Assembly (NCBI GenBank): GCA_910576795.1
Contig: CAJTIX010000010.1
Location: 1 to 38,488 of the forward strand
DNA: 38,488 nucleotides
Direction: 5' to 3'
From: an uncultured Bacilli bacterium
Lineage (GTDB): Bacteria > Bacillota_I > Bacilli_A > RF39 > UBA660
Shown: one piece after another, positions 6,328 through 14,787 of the stretch
How the letters are laid out: each line of letters opens with the position of its first letter
How positions within the stretch are numbered: the stretch's first letter is position 1
Translations under genes and position numbers: made by a program
Notes under the pieces: model-generated
Told to the model about the DNA's origin: nothing
What the model saw: the letters and a program-made list of their open reading frames with translations, nothing else
The model's database searches: none

Positions 6328-8070
6328 TTATCCCTCAATTCTTAAAATTGTAAACTTATTTTTATCAAATTTCTGTTGTTTCTCTTGTGGAATTACTTGA
6401 ACAATTTCATCTTTAGAAAATGTATTGATATCAAATGATTCTGCTAAAATAGTGGTTTCTTTAATGTTGTAGTAATTCCTAAAATTTTCAATATAGGAAT
6501 TTCTTTTTTCATCCGATTTGACATTCGAAAGGATAATGTCACGTTCATTGATATTTACTACCATATCAAAGCAATCGTTCCGAAACATATAGCCAATATT
6601 TTCAATTTCATTTTGATTGAATATTATGTTTTCAATCAATACATGATAATCTTTATCAATTGTTACTTCAATTGTGTCAATATATTTATTAATCAAAAAT
6701 TGTTTTTGTTCTGGTGTTAGTTTTTTCCATAATTGATTGGTTTTTACATACTCTGACTTTTGTTTCATCTTTTCTATTTCTTTCAAATTGAATACAAGTT
6801 CAATATCTTGTCGATAATCCAAAGAGACTTGTAATTGTTCTAATTCATTGATTTTATGCGTTGTTCTTTCGATATCGTGTTCTAGTTCATTTAGTTCCTT
6901 TTGTAGTGTGGATGGCTCTAAAAAGCCATCCATAAATGCCTTTTTAATTCTTGTTACTTTCGCTTGCATTTCTTCTTTTAACTTTTGATACTTTACAATC
7001 TCATATTGTGTATCTTGATTGCAAACAGGTTTAAAGGTATTATCCACAATCAAAAAGAAATCTAACATATCATTTAAAAAGGTCATAAGTGCTTGTTCTA
7101 TTTTCTTTTCATTGATACGTTGATTACAACAAGCACATCTATAGTAAGAATGCTTGGTTTTGTTTTTACTAGTACTAGAACAACCACCCATAATTTTATG
7201 ACATTTTGGGCATTTAATTTTCTGCATAAAGATATAATTCAATTTACGGTGGAAGTTTTTTAGATTCTTTTCCTTTCGTTTTTGGACCATTTCAAAAATG
7301 GTTTTGTCGATAATAGCAGGAACCACATTTTCAAAAATTTGTACTTTTTCACCCGTTCTTTTTCCATATTCAATATTTCCAATATAGAGTTGGTTAGAAA
7401 GTATTTTATCGATTGTGGTAGTTGCCCATTTGCGATGTAATACTTGTTCTTGATTGAATTGTTTGACAATGGAACAAACCGAATGCCCATCTAAATAAAG
7501 TTTAAATATTTGCTTGATAACATCTGCAGATAGTGTATCAATTATTAACTCTTTCTGATTCTCTAATTTCGTAAAACCTAGAGGGGTTCGCCCTGATAAA
7601 TGCCCATTCTTGGCAGCTCCTATTAAACCAAATTTTGTTCTTTCGGAAGTTCTTTCAATTTCAAGTTGAGCAAGTATGGTGGTCATTCTCATAAAGAATA
7701 CTCCAGTAGGAGTAGAGGTGTTGATTTCTTCTGTGTCGCTTTCTAAATCACAATGATATTGTTCTAACATTTTACAAATAACTTCTAAATCCTGGATAGA
7801 ACGTGTGAGTCTATCTAGTTTATAGACAATAATTTTGTTTATCTTACCATCTTTCATATCTTGTATCATTTCTTGGAATTTAGGTCGATCCATACTTTTG
7901 GCGGACACACCTTCCTCACGATATACTTTGTAAATGGTATAGTGTTTGTACTCACATAGCCTTCTTAAACTTTCTTCCTGTTCATCAAGGCTAAATCCAA
8001 ATCTTGACTGATCCTCCGTTGAAACACGAGGATATAGTCCTACTACAAATTGCTTTTTTTCTTCGTTCAT
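6328..8070 (-). CDS. Large serine recombinase
   Basis: This 580-residue protein has the N-terminal resolvase catalytic domain (YPRVSTEDQ with nucleophile Ser17; VYKLDRLTRS near residue 90; ERTSERTKFGLIGAAKNGH), the recombinase domain (GRTPLGF onward), a zinc ribbon with CPKC and RCACC cysteine pairs, and a long coiled coil. Such enzymes integrate and excise phages and integrative elements by Ser-linked double-strand exchange. ATG 8070 follows AAAGGGGA by eight bases. The Pro in YPRVST is unusual (Ile, Ala or Val are commoner). No frameshift is seen, so it may be active. It is the best evidence that 4.1-8.5 kb is mobile DNA; I could not identify attachment sites. Confidence 0.93.
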   Translation of the reverse strand: MNEEKKQFVVGLYPRVSTEDQSRFGFSLDEQEESLRRLCEYKHYTIYKVYREEGVSAKSMDRPKFQEMIQDMKDGKINKIIVYKLDRLTRSIQDLEVICKMLEQYHCDLESDTEEINTSTPTGVFFMRMTTILAQLEIERTSERTKFGLIGAAKNGHLSGRTPLGFTKLENQKELIIDTLSADVIKQIFKLYLDGHSVCSIVKQFNQEQVLHRKWATTTIDKILSNQLYIGNIEYGKRTGEKVQIFENVVPAIIDKTIFEMVQKRKEKNLKNFHRKLNYIFMQKIKCPKCHKIMGGCSSTSKNKTKHSYYRCACCNQRINEKKIEQALMTFLNDMLDFFLIVDNTFKPVCNQDTQYEIVKYQKLKEEMQAKVTRIKKAFMDGFLEPSTLQKELNELEHDIERTTHKINELEQLQVSLDYRQDIELVFNLKEIEKMKQKSEYVKTNQLWKKLTPEQKQFLINKYIDTIEVTIDKDYHVLIENIIFNQNEIENIGYMFRNDCFDMVVNINERDIILSNVKSDEKRNSYIENFRNYYNIKETTILAESFDINTFSKDEIVQVIPQEKQQKFDKNKFTILRIEG

Positions 8071-8096
8071 TGTTCATTTCCCCTTTCATTTTCGCA

Positions 8097-8127
8097 ACAA
8101 AAAACACAAGAGAATTTCCCTCTTGTG
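8097..8127 (-). terminator. Intrinsic terminator just upstream of the recombinase
   Basis: Stem CACAAGAG/CTCTTGTG with a 7-base loop and six T on the minus strand. It lies 27 bases upstream of the recombinase start codon. It insulates the recombinase from the upstream small gene, or attenuates it if a promoter near 8150-8200 is used. Positions 8128-8237 hold no gene. Confidence 0.7.
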
Positions 8128-8237
8128 CTTATACGATATACTAAAAAGCTATAATATCATACTAACATATTGACATGTCTAAATCAACAAAAGTGGTGTT
8201 TTTTTCTGCCGAAAAATGTTTTAAAATGTTTTAGTGT

Positions 8238-8531
8238 TTAACACTTATTGAGTGTATTAAGAATCGCAATATATTTTGTAAGGGATATAATAGCATTTTC
8301 TCTAGGTAGATACACTTTTTCTGAATCATCGTAGAGTAGAGCAACTAAAATATTTTTGTTATTATTTTCAACAATTATTTTATGTGGTTCTCTTATACTC
8401 AAATTTGTTTTGTTGAATTTGATAATATGTCCTGATAAGAATTCAAACTTTAGGTTAGTTGTACTTACTTTCATTTTTAGTTTTTTCTTCACATCAATAG
8501 GGAATTCTAAAGATTCTATGGTCGTTTTCAT
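8238..8531 (-). CDS. Hypothetical protein
   Basis: The 97-residue protein probably starts at ATG 8531; AAGGAG is 12 bases upstream, longer than usual. It alternates basic and hydrophobic residues, suggesting beta strands (KFEFLSGHIIKF, HKIIVENNNKNILVALLYDD). There is no signal peptide or membrane segment, and I recognise no family. It lies between the tRNA-Gly terminator and the recombinase leader, at the possible edge of the mobile element, and its transcript would end at the hairpin at 8097-8127. Confidence 0.6.
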   Translation of the reverse strand: MKTTIESLEFPIDVKKKLKMKVSTTNLKFEFLSGHIIKFNKTNLSIREPHKIIVENNNKNILVALLYDDSEKVYLPRENAIISLTKYIAILNTLNKC

Positions 8532-8604
8532 AAATATTCATCACTCCTTTGTACAATGAAAAAAGCCCATAATATCAAATACTATGAACTTGTATAAAGT
8601 ATAT

Positions 8605-8639
8605 AAAAACTCGCATTTCCTAAATAGGTGTGCGAGTTT
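8605..8639 (-). terminator. Terminator of the tRNA-Cys/tRNA-Gly unit
   Basis: Stem AAACTCGCA/TGCGAGTTT followed on the minus strand by a T run. It lies ten bases past the tRNA-Gly CCA end. Confidence 0.75.
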
Positions 8640-8648
8640 AAACCTCAA

Positions 8649-8722
8649 TGGAGCAGATGAGCGGAATCGGACCGCCGCACCGACCTTGGCAAGGTCGTAT
8701 TCTACCATTAAATCACATCTGC
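8649..8722 (-). tRNA. tRNA-Gly (anticodon GCC)
   Basis: A 7-bp acceptor stem (GCAGATG/CATCTGC), anticodon stem CGACC/GGTCG around TTGCCAA (anticodon GCC), T arm GGCGG/CCGCT and an encoded CCA. It is second in a two-tRNA transcript and reads GGC/GGT codons. Confidence 0.93.
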
Positions 8723-8757
8723 ATAGAAAAACTGTATGCACAGTTTTATTTTATATA

Positions 8758-8831
8758 TGGAGGACCCGACCGGATTTGAACCAGCGATCAGGGAGTTGCA
8801 GTCCCATGCCTTACCACTTGGCTACGGGTCC
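8758..8831 (-). tRNA. tRNA-Cys (anticodon GCA)
   Basis: Acceptor stem GGACCCG/CGGGTCC, D arm GCCAAGTGGTAAGGC, anticodon loop CTGCAAC (GCA) and T arm with GGTTCAAATCC; CCA is encoded. It closely follows the Bacillus tRNA-Cys pattern and is the first gene of the leftward tRNA pair. Confidence 0.93.
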
Positions 8832-8848
8832 ATTTTTTGGACAAATCC

Positions 8849-8877
8849 ATTATAACAAATAATTTTTTTATTGACAA
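8849..8877 (-). promoter_or_regulatory. Promoter of the tRNA pair
   Basis: On the minus strand TTGTCA (8877-8872), a 17-base spacer and TATAAT (8854-8849), about 11 bases from start point to mature tRNA-Cys. Confidence 0.75.
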
Positions 8878-8960
8878 TATATTTTATTCTTTAAATTTAA
8901 TTTTGTTCCAAGATGAAATTGTCAAATATTGTGAATTTTTGAAAAGTATAGTAGTTTTAG

Positions 8961-8989
8961 TTGTTTAAAGAAACAAAAATAGTTATAAT
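8961..8989 (+). promoter_or_regulatory. Promoter of the LCP gene
   Basis: TTGTTT (8961-8966), a 17-base spacer and TATAAT (8984-8989). Transcription from about 8996 makes ATG 9021 the first usable start and excludes an upstream in-frame TTG. Confidence 0.7.
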
Positions 8990-9020
8990 AATAGAAGATA
9001 AGAGAGGAGTAAGATACTCT

Positions 9021-10961
9021 ATGCTAAAAAAAATATGGAAAACAAACCCTAAAAAATGTATTCTTTTTTTAATACTATTTATAGCACTTACAGTTTCATC
9101 CTTTTATTTATTATATGCTCTATCTTTATTAACAGGAATTGAAAATAAGGTCCGTTTTGTACTTGCACTTATGATTCTATTGTTATGGGTAGGATTTGGA
9201 CTTGGTTATCTAAGATCAGTATCTCGTAAAAAGGGAAAATATCTATTTTATATTCCTATTACGATTTTATATGCCTTTTTACTATCATTTATGGGTTATT
9301 ATATCAATAAAACTTATCAAGTTGTAGATCGTATGTCTACCAATAAAAATTATTACCATAGTAGTTTTGTCGTATTAAAAGAAAACAAAGCAAATAAAAT
9401 AGAACAATTTGGAAATGGGGCGATTGGAATACTAGGAGATTCTACTAGTATTGACGGAAATCAAATTCCCAAAGAAGTCATAGAAAAAAATAAATTGAAA
9501 AATGAAATTAAAGAATATGAAAATTATCCAACGTTAATTCAGGCTTTGTATAATGGGGAAGTAGAGGGAGCTTTTTTGCCTGGCGGTTATGTCACTTTGT
9601 TCCAAAATACAGAAGGATATGAATTTGGTAATATCGCAACCGATACCAAAGTTATTTTGAAACAAGAACGTGAAATCAAAAGTGAAAGCATCAATAAGAA
9701 TGCCTCATTAAAAGAGCCCTTTACAGTCTTATTGACAGGAGTTGATTCAGAATTAGAAGATATTTCAAATAGTGCTTTCAATGGAGATTCCCTCATGTTA
9801 ATTACCTTTAATCCAACTACCTTAAATACTACTATTTTAAGTATTCCAAGAGATAGTTTTGTACCAATTGCTTGTGTTTCAGGAAATCCACGTAGTAAAA
9901 TTACACATGCAGCTTCTTATGGGCAACAATGTATGATAGATACCATTCAAAATTATACTGGTATTACCATTGATTATTATGTAAAAATGAATTTCAAGGG
10001 TGTCGTAAAATTAGTTGATACACTTGGTGGTGTCGATGTGGATGTACCATTTGCTTTCTGTGAACAAAATAGCAATCGCGAATGGGGAGAAAACACAATT
10101 TATGTAGAAAAAGGGTTCCAAACATTAAATGGAGAACAAGCACTTGCTTTTACACGCCATCGTGAAGATGTTTGGTCAAGGCAATTTTGTCCAAAACAAT
10201 ATATTGGACAGGGTGTTGTCAATGATTTTGTTCGTGGGCAACATCAACAATTGGTCGTAAGAGCCATTTTAAATAAACTCAAAAATGTTAGAAGTTTGGA
10301 TACCTTAAATCAACTATTGAGTACAATAAGTAATAGTATGGAAACCAACATGAGCACTCCTCAAATTTTGTCCCTTTACAATGTTGGAAAAGATATTATC
10401 GCAAAAAGTTCAGGAGAAAATGTAGAAGATTTACTAGGAATTCAAAAATTATATTTGAGTGGAATGGACGCTACTATTTATGATCCACTCGTCAATGCTT
10501 CTGTTTATGAATTTATGGTTTATGAAGATAGTTTGGCAGAAGTTGTACAGGCTATGAAGGTTAATCTAGGTTTAGAAGAAAAACAAGTTGAAAAAGAGTT
10601 TCAGTTTGATATTGATGTTCCATATGAGGAAGTAATTCCAGGAAAAAGTGGAAGTTATAGTAAACTTCCAAAAGGCAATATACCAGATTTTACAGGAGAT
10701 ACTGAAGCTCAAGCCCGTAGTTATGCAAGAAAATATGGCATTTCTCTTACATTCGATTATGTTACTTCTGGAAGAGGAACAGTTGGAACAGTAATTTCAC
10801 AAAATGTAAGAGCAGGTACAAGTATTGCAAAAGCAGGTACTGTAAAATTAACAATATTAAAAAAGGCTCCAGATACTAAAAAAGAAGAAGAGAAAAAAGA
10901 AAATGAAGATTCCATAACAGAGAAAATACCAGGTTTGGAGATATCTGATGAAGAAGAGTAA
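9021..10961 (+). CDS. LytR-CpsA-Psr (LCP) family protein with C-terminal PASTA domain
   Basis: The 646-residue membrane protein has three predicted N-terminal membrane segments (residues about 12-36, 44-63 and 75-94), then a linker. An extracellular LCP domain follows (about 230-430: TVLLTGVDS, GDSLMLITFNP, SIPRDSFV, LGGVDVDVP and LNGEQALAFTRHRE). LCP enzymes move lipid-linked glycopolymers such as teichoic acids onto peptidoglycan; the Arg and Asp residues in these motifs bind the pyrophosphate. Residues about 550-618 (from GNIPDFTGDT to VKLTILKK) form a PASTA domain, which in other proteins binds peptidoglycan or beta-lactams. PASTA on an LCP protein is uncommon. The tail is Lys/Glu-rich. 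Several Cys lie in the extracellular domain. Confidence 0.9.
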   Translation: MLKKIWKTNPKKCILFLILFIALTVSSFYLLYALSLLTGIENKVRFVLALMILLLWVGFGLGYLRSVSRKKGKYLFYIPITILYAFLLSFMGYYINKTYQVVDRMSTNKNYYHSSFVVLKENKANKIEQFGNGAIGILGDSTSIDGNQIPKEVIEKNKLKNEIKEYENYPTLIQALYNGEVEGAFLPGGYVTLFQNTEGYEFGNIATDTKVILKQEREIKSESINKNASLKEPFTVLLTGVDSELEDISNSAFNGDSLMLITFNPTTLNTTILSIPRDSFVPIACVSGNPRSKITHAASYGQQCMIDTIQNYTGITIDYYVKMNFKGVVKLVDTLGGVDVDVPFAFCEQNSNREWGENTIYVEKGFQTLNGEQALAFTRHREDVWSRQFCPKQYIGQGVVNDFVRGQHQQLVVRAILNKLKNVRSLDTLNQLLSTISNSMETNMSTPQILSLYNVGKDIIAKSSGENVEDLLGIQKLYLSGMDATIYDPLVNASVYEFMVYEDSLAEVVQAMKVNLGLEEKQVEKEFQFDIDVPYEEVIPGKSGSYSKLPKGNIPDFTGDTEAQARSYARKYGISLTFDYVTSGRGTVGTVISQNVRAGTSIAKAGTVKLTILKKAPDTKKEEEKKENEDSITEKIPGLEISDEEE

Positions 10962-11017
10962 GGTAGTTACTTTTTTTCTTTTCTGTGATAAAATGGTAAT
11001 TGTTTAGAGGTGATAGA

Positions 11018-11770
11018 ATGCCATTATTATTTACATTAGGTACTGGAATTTTTATGATGATCGGTTTATTGATTGTATTTTTAACAAACAATAACCGTAA
11101 AATTGTAGATTTATCTATTAGTATTGCTTTTGGGGTAATGACAATGCTTATCTTTGTAGAATTGTTGCCAGAAGCTTATGAAAAATTAAGTGAACAACTT
11201 CCCAATTTGAAAAGTATTCTATTGATGTTAGGATTTGTAATAGTTGGTACTCTGCTATTGAAAGTTTTGGATTTATTTGTTCCCGATCATGACATGCATG
11301 ATCAACAGACATCTGCTCCAGAAAATCTATTCCATATCGGTTTGGTTTCTAGTATCGCTCTTATTTTACATAATATCATAGAGGGTATGGCGATTTATAG
11401 TACTGTTGCTACTAATCCTTCCATGGGGATTTTAGTAACCATTGGAGTTGGGTTGCATAATATTCCAATGGGTATGGTAGTGACTTCCACATTTTATCAA
11501 TCCAATTCTAATAAGAAAAAGACGACATTATTTGTATTTGTCATTGCTTTATCAACCTTTTTGGGTGGAATTATCATGCTTTTCTTAAGTGAAATGATTA
11601 CTAGTCTTGTATTAGGAATTTTATTATCTATTACTTTAGGAATGCTCTTTTATATTGTAGTATTTGAACTATTAGAAGAAATGGTTCACAATCATAATTC
11701 TAAAATCACATGGATTGGAGTTGCCATTGGAATTGTGATTTTTCTACTTACTCTTTTCTTTGAATCATAA
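11018..11770 (+). CDS. ZIP-family divalent metal transporter
   Basis: The 250-residue membrane protein has about eight hydrophobic segments and the two ZIP signatures HNIIEGMAIYS and GLHNIPMGM in helices 4 and 5, where His, Asn, Glu and Pro line the metal path. ZIP proteins import Zn2+ or related ions into the cytoplasm; it resembles the ZupT/GufA branch. A short His/Asp-rich loop (PDHDMHDQQ) lies between helices 3 and 4. The ATG at 11018 follows AGAGGTGA and is preferred over a TTG at 11000. It is transcribed in the same direction as the LCP gene 56 bases upstream. Substrate specificity cannot be read from sequence. Confidence 0.9.
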   Translation: MPLLFTLGTGIFMMIGLLIVFLTNNNRKIVDLSISIAFGVMTMLIFVELLPEAYEKLSEQLPNLKSILLMLGFVIVGTLLLKVLDLFVPDHDMHDQQTSAPENLFHIGLVSSIALILHNIIEGMAIYSTVATNPSMGILVTIGVGLHNIPMGMVVTSTFYQSNSNKKKTTLFVFVIALSTFLGGIIMLFLSEMITSLVLGILLSITLGMLFYIVVFELLEEMVHNHNSKITWIGVAIGIVIFLLTLFFES

Positions 11771-11782
11771 TATTTGTTTACA

Positions 11783-11811
11783 TTGACTTTCCATTTTCTT
11801 TATTATAAAAT
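11783..11811 (+). promoter_or_regulatory. Promoter of the prepilin gene
   Basis: TTGACT (11783-11788), a 17-base spacer and TAAAAT (11806-11811). A leader of about ten bases carries the AAGGTGAG ribosome site. Confidence 0.7.
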
Positions 11812-11828
11812 GAATGTAAGGTGAGAAT

Positions 11829-12173
11829 ATGAAAAAAGGTTTTACATTACTCGAATTGTTAGGAGTTATTGTCATATTAGGAATTTTGGTATTGATTTCA
11901 TATCCCATTATTTTAGAACTAGTAGAGAAGAAACAAAAAGAAGTGGACCAAGCAAGAATAGAACTCATTCAAAGTGCAGCTGATACTTATATTGGGGAAC
12001 ATCCAGAAGAATATCCTTACCGAGTAGGAAATCAGTTTTGTATTTCTTTAGATACACTGGTAGAAGACAATAAAGTCTCTGTCGATGTTTCTGATGTAAA
12101 ACAAAGAGGCATCTATGTGAATATGGGAAGTAATCATAACATTACATATCGATTGGTTGAAAAATGTGAATAA
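11829..12173 (+). CDS. Type IV prepilin-like protein (orphan pseudopilin)
   Basis: The 114-residue protein starts MKKGFTLLELLGVIVILGIL, a textbook class III signal. Prepilin peptidase would cut between Gly4 and Phe5, leave Glu at mature position 5, and the hydrophobic helix would pack into a pilus or pseudopilus. The globular part is short, with Cys near residues 61 and 113 that could form a disulfide. No pilus ATPase, platform protein or peptidase is in this window, so partners must lie elsewhere. It could be a competence (ComGC-like) or secretion pseudopilin. Confidence 0.85.
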   Translation: MKKGFTLLELLGVIVILGILVLISYPIILELVEKKQKEVDQARIELIQSAADTYIGEHPEEYPYRVGNQFCISLDTLVEDNKVSVDVSDVKQRGIYVNMGSNHNITYRLVEKCE

Positions 12174-12201
12174 TTCTATTTTCTTTTTTTAAAATATATG
12201 T

Positions 12202-12376
12202 TATAATGAAACTACCAGAGAGAGGTTAATAAAAAAACCTACTAATTTATGACATTGGGAATCTAATTCAAATTTGGTGTTGAATACTTATATTGATATA
12301 AGAATCCTAAAAAGTTTGATGTGATGCCCACCTGGGAGACTAGGTTTTGTCATTGTTGCCACTTTCTGGCTTTTTT
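12202..12376 (+). ncRNA. ssrS: 6S-like structured RNA (promoter TATAAT at 12202, RNA about 12214-12376)
   Basis: TATAAT at 12202-12207 is followed by a rod-like fold. CCAGAGAGAGG (12215-12225) pairs with CCACTTTCTGG (12359-12369) apart from one mismatch. AAAACCTA (12234-12241) pairs with TAGGTTTT (12341-12348) after an internal bulge, and further helices lead to a CTTATA-TTGA-TATAAG end hairpin. Nine T follow the closing stem. One long helix with a large central opening and about 160 nt matches 6S RNA, which mimics an open promoter and sequesters sigma-A polymerase. The family call rests on shape and a remembered CCCACCTGGG-like segment, so another structured RNA is possible. Confidence 0.5.
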
Positions 12377-12390
12377 TTTGGTTTATTCTA

Positions 12391-12399
12391 TGGTATAAT
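12391..12399 (+). promoter_or_regulatory. Extended -10 promoter of ftsK
   Basis: TGGTATAAT forms a TG-extended -10 with no good -35. It lies about 31 bases before the ftsK start codon, directly after the 6S-like RNA terminator. Confidence 0.55.
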
Positions 12400-12429
12400 T
12401 CTTCTAGTATATTGTAGGAGGCATTACAT

Positions 12430-14649
12430 ATGGCAAAAAAGAAAAAACGAAAAGAAACAAAGAAAAAGGGGACAGGTTACCAAACAGAACTGATTGGGTT
12501 GTTGCTTGTTCTAATTGCCATTATTGGTTTTATTCCAAAAACGGGTGTAGTTGGTAATTTTATTAGTGGTTTTGCTGTTTTTTTAGTAGGAACTTGGTAT
12601 AATCCCTTACTTGTTGCTGTCATGGTTATTGGAATTTATATGATGATTAAACGAGAAAAACCAGATTTTTTCACTTCTAAATTAATTGGTCTATATATTT
12701 TTATGATTGCAATATTAATTTTTTCCCATATTAAATACATTCAAAACGAGGAATTAAAAGGTTTTCAAATTATTGTTGAAACAGTGAATAATTTTATGGC
12801 AAGTCCCAATAATCGAATCAATTTGGGAGGCGGTGTATTAGGTGCCTTTTTTTCCGCTTTATGTATGTGGGGATTTGCTTTAAATGGAACCAAAATTGTT
12901 GCTTGGGCTCTCATGATTTGTGGACTTATTTTATTCACAGGTGTTTCTTTCTATGATGCGATAAAATGGATGACTTCTAAAATCAAAATCAACATTCATC
13001 ATGAAAAGAAAGAGAAAAAAGATAAAAAAATAAAAGAAATTGAAGAACAGTATGAAAACGATAATAAAATTGTAGTTTCTTCTGTGGATGAACTCATTCA
13101 TATTAGTGAGGAAAAGGAAACAAAAGAGGAACCTAAAATCAGTGTAAATGAAGAAACAGGGGAGGTAATAGAAGAACCAGTCAACCATGGGTATATTTAT
13201 CCACCTATGAATTTGCTTTCTAGACCACCTAAAAATAATAATAAAGAGGGAAAAGAAGTAATTAATCACAATGTTGAGGTATTACATCAAGTATTGCAAG
13301 ATTTTGGAATAGAAGCAAAAGTGGTTGCGATCAATCCAGGGCCAGCTGTTACCCAATATGAAATGGAAGTACGTTCAGGAACCAAACTCAGCAAAATTTT
13401 AAGTTTACATAGTGAAATTGCGCTTGCACTTGCTGCTAAAGATGTACGTATTCAAGCACCTATTCCTGGAAAATCTACAATTGGAATTGAAATTCCAAAT
13501 AAAGTAACAACGATGGTTACAGTACGTGAAATCTTAGAAAGTGTTCCCTCTTCTTTAAAAGAATCAAAACTGTTGGTGGCTCTAGGTCGTGATATTATGG
13601 GAAGACCACAATATTGTGAAATCAATAAAACACCACATCTTTTGGTAGCTGGTTCTACAGGAAGTGGTAAATCCGTTTGTATCAATAGTATGATTGTATC
13701 TATTTTAATGCGAACCAAGCCTGAAGAAGTGAAATTGGTATTAGTGGATCCTAAAAAAGTAGAACTATCTATGTATAACGGAGTGCCTCATTTACTCGCA
13801 CCAGTTGTAACAGATCCTAAAAAAGCCAATATTGCTCTTAAAAAGATTGTGGTTGAAATGGACAATCGTTATGAACTATTTAGTCGGACAGGAACCAAAA
13901 ATATCGCAGGTTATAATGCCTATATTGATAAAAAGAATGAATCTTTACCTGAGAATGAGAAATCTAAACATATGCCATTTATTGTGGTAATCATAGATGA
14001 ACTTGCGGATTTGATGTTGGTTGCTGCCAAAGAAGTAGAAGATTCTATCATGCGTATTACCCAAATGGCGAGAGCCGCTGGAATTCACTTAATTGTTGCA
14101 ACACAAAGACCTTCTACAGATGTTATTACAGGTGTTGTCAAAGCCAATATTCCATCACGAATTGCATTTGCTGTTTCATCCGGAATTGATTCTCGTACTA
14201 TTTTAGATGAAGTAGGTGCAGAAAAATTGCTTGGAAAAGGAGATATGTTGTTTTCACCACAAGGGGAAAATATTCCGATTCGTATTCAAGGTACTTTCCT
14301 TTCTGATGAAGAAATCAAAGCAGTTGTAGATCATACCGTAAAACAACAAATTGCTAGATATGATGAAACCCTACTCATGGATGAAGAAGAAATGCATGCT
14401 ACTACTATGCAAGAAGAAAGTGGGCATGGAGATTATGAAGAACCACTTTATAATGAAATTGTTGAATTTGTTGTGACACAAGGAAAAGCAAGTGCTTCTT
14501 TATTACAAAGAAGATTTCGTTTGGGATATAACCGTGCTGCTAGATGCATCGATTTATTAGAAGAACGTGGAATCATTGGACCGAATAATGGTTCTAAACC
14601 AAGAGAGGTTTTGGTGAAATTAGAACAAAAAGAAGAGGATGATGACTAA
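12430..14649 (+). CDS. ftsK: FtsK/SpoIIIE DNA translocase
   Basis: This 739-residue septal DNA pump clears chromosome DNA from the closing septum. After a basic start, four or five membrane segments span residues about 15-180, then comes an acidic/Lys-rich linker (about 180-260). The motor domain follows, with Walker A GSTGSGKS at 408-415, Walker B VVIIDELADL (D523-E524) and MARAAGIHLIVATQRPS. The C-terminal gamma winged helix (about 675-735, LLQRRFRLGYNRAARCIDLLEERGIIG) reads KOPS/SRS-type orienting sites. Length is typical for SpoIIIE-type proteins. TAGGAGG precedes ATG 12430. Whether it serves sporulation cannot be told. Confidence 0.95.
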   Translation: MAKKKKRKETKKKGTGYQTELIGLLLVLIAIIGFIPKTGVVGNFISGFAVFLVGTWYNPLLVAVMVIGIYMMIKREKPDFFTSKLIGLYIFMIAILIFSHIKYIQNEELKGFQIIVETVNNFMASPNNRINLGGGVLGAFFSALCMWGFALNGTKIVAWALMICGLILFTGVSFYDAIKWMTSKIKINIHHEKKEKKDKKIKEIEEQYENDNKIVVSSVDELIHISEEKETKEEPKISVNEETGEVIEEPVNHGYIYPPMNLLSRPPKNNNKEGKEVINHNVEVLHQVLQDFGIEAKVVAINPGPAVTQYEMEVRSGTKLSKILSLHSEIALALAAKDVRIQAPIPGKSTIGIEIPNKVTTMVTVREILESVPSSLKESKLLVALGRDIMGRPQYCEINKTPHLLVAGSTGSGKSVCINSMIVSILMRTKPEEVKLVLVDPKKVELSMYNGVPHLLAPVVTDPKKANIALKKIVVEMDNRYELFSRTGTKNIAGYNAYIDKKNESLPENEKSKHMPFIVVIIDELADLMLVAAKEVEDSIMRITQMARAAGIHLIVATQRPSTDVITGVVKANIPSRIAFAVSSGIDSRTILDEVGAEKLLGKGDMLFSPQGENIPIRIQGTFLSDEEIKAVVDHTVKQQIARYDETLLMDEEEMHATTMQEESGHGDYEEPLYNEIVEFVVTQGKASASLLQRRFRLGYNRAARCIDLLEERGIIGPNNGSKPREVLVKLEQKEEDDD

Positions 14650-14714
14650 AAATCTTCTTTTTTTTACAAAAAATGCAAAAAAATGAAAAAAAGATATGTT
14701 TTTTTAAAATTTTG

Positions 14715-14750
14715 TGTTATACTAATTGTGTTATTATGGTATTTACCATA
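14715..14750 (+). promoter_or_regulatory. Promoter and palindrome upstream of the coiled-coil pair
   Basis: TGTTATACT provides a TG-extended -10 (TATACT at 14718-14723). Downstream, TATGGTA-TT-TACCATA (14735-14750) is a perfect 16-bp palindrome between the likely start point and the ribosome site, a possible operator or small leader hairpin. Confidence 0.5.
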
Positions 14751-14787
14751 TAAATAAAGAATAAAAGGATAAAAGGGAGATGTTTTT

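Noticed and set aside
8541..8862. Small open frames on both strands over the tRNA region
   Set aside because: They overlap tRNA-Gly and tRNA-Cys and have no ribosome sites; they are by-products of tRNA sequence.
12931..13269. 112-codon antisense frame inside ftsK
   Set aside because: Phe/Ile-rich translation of the complementary strand of a Lys/Glu-rich linker; a shadow.
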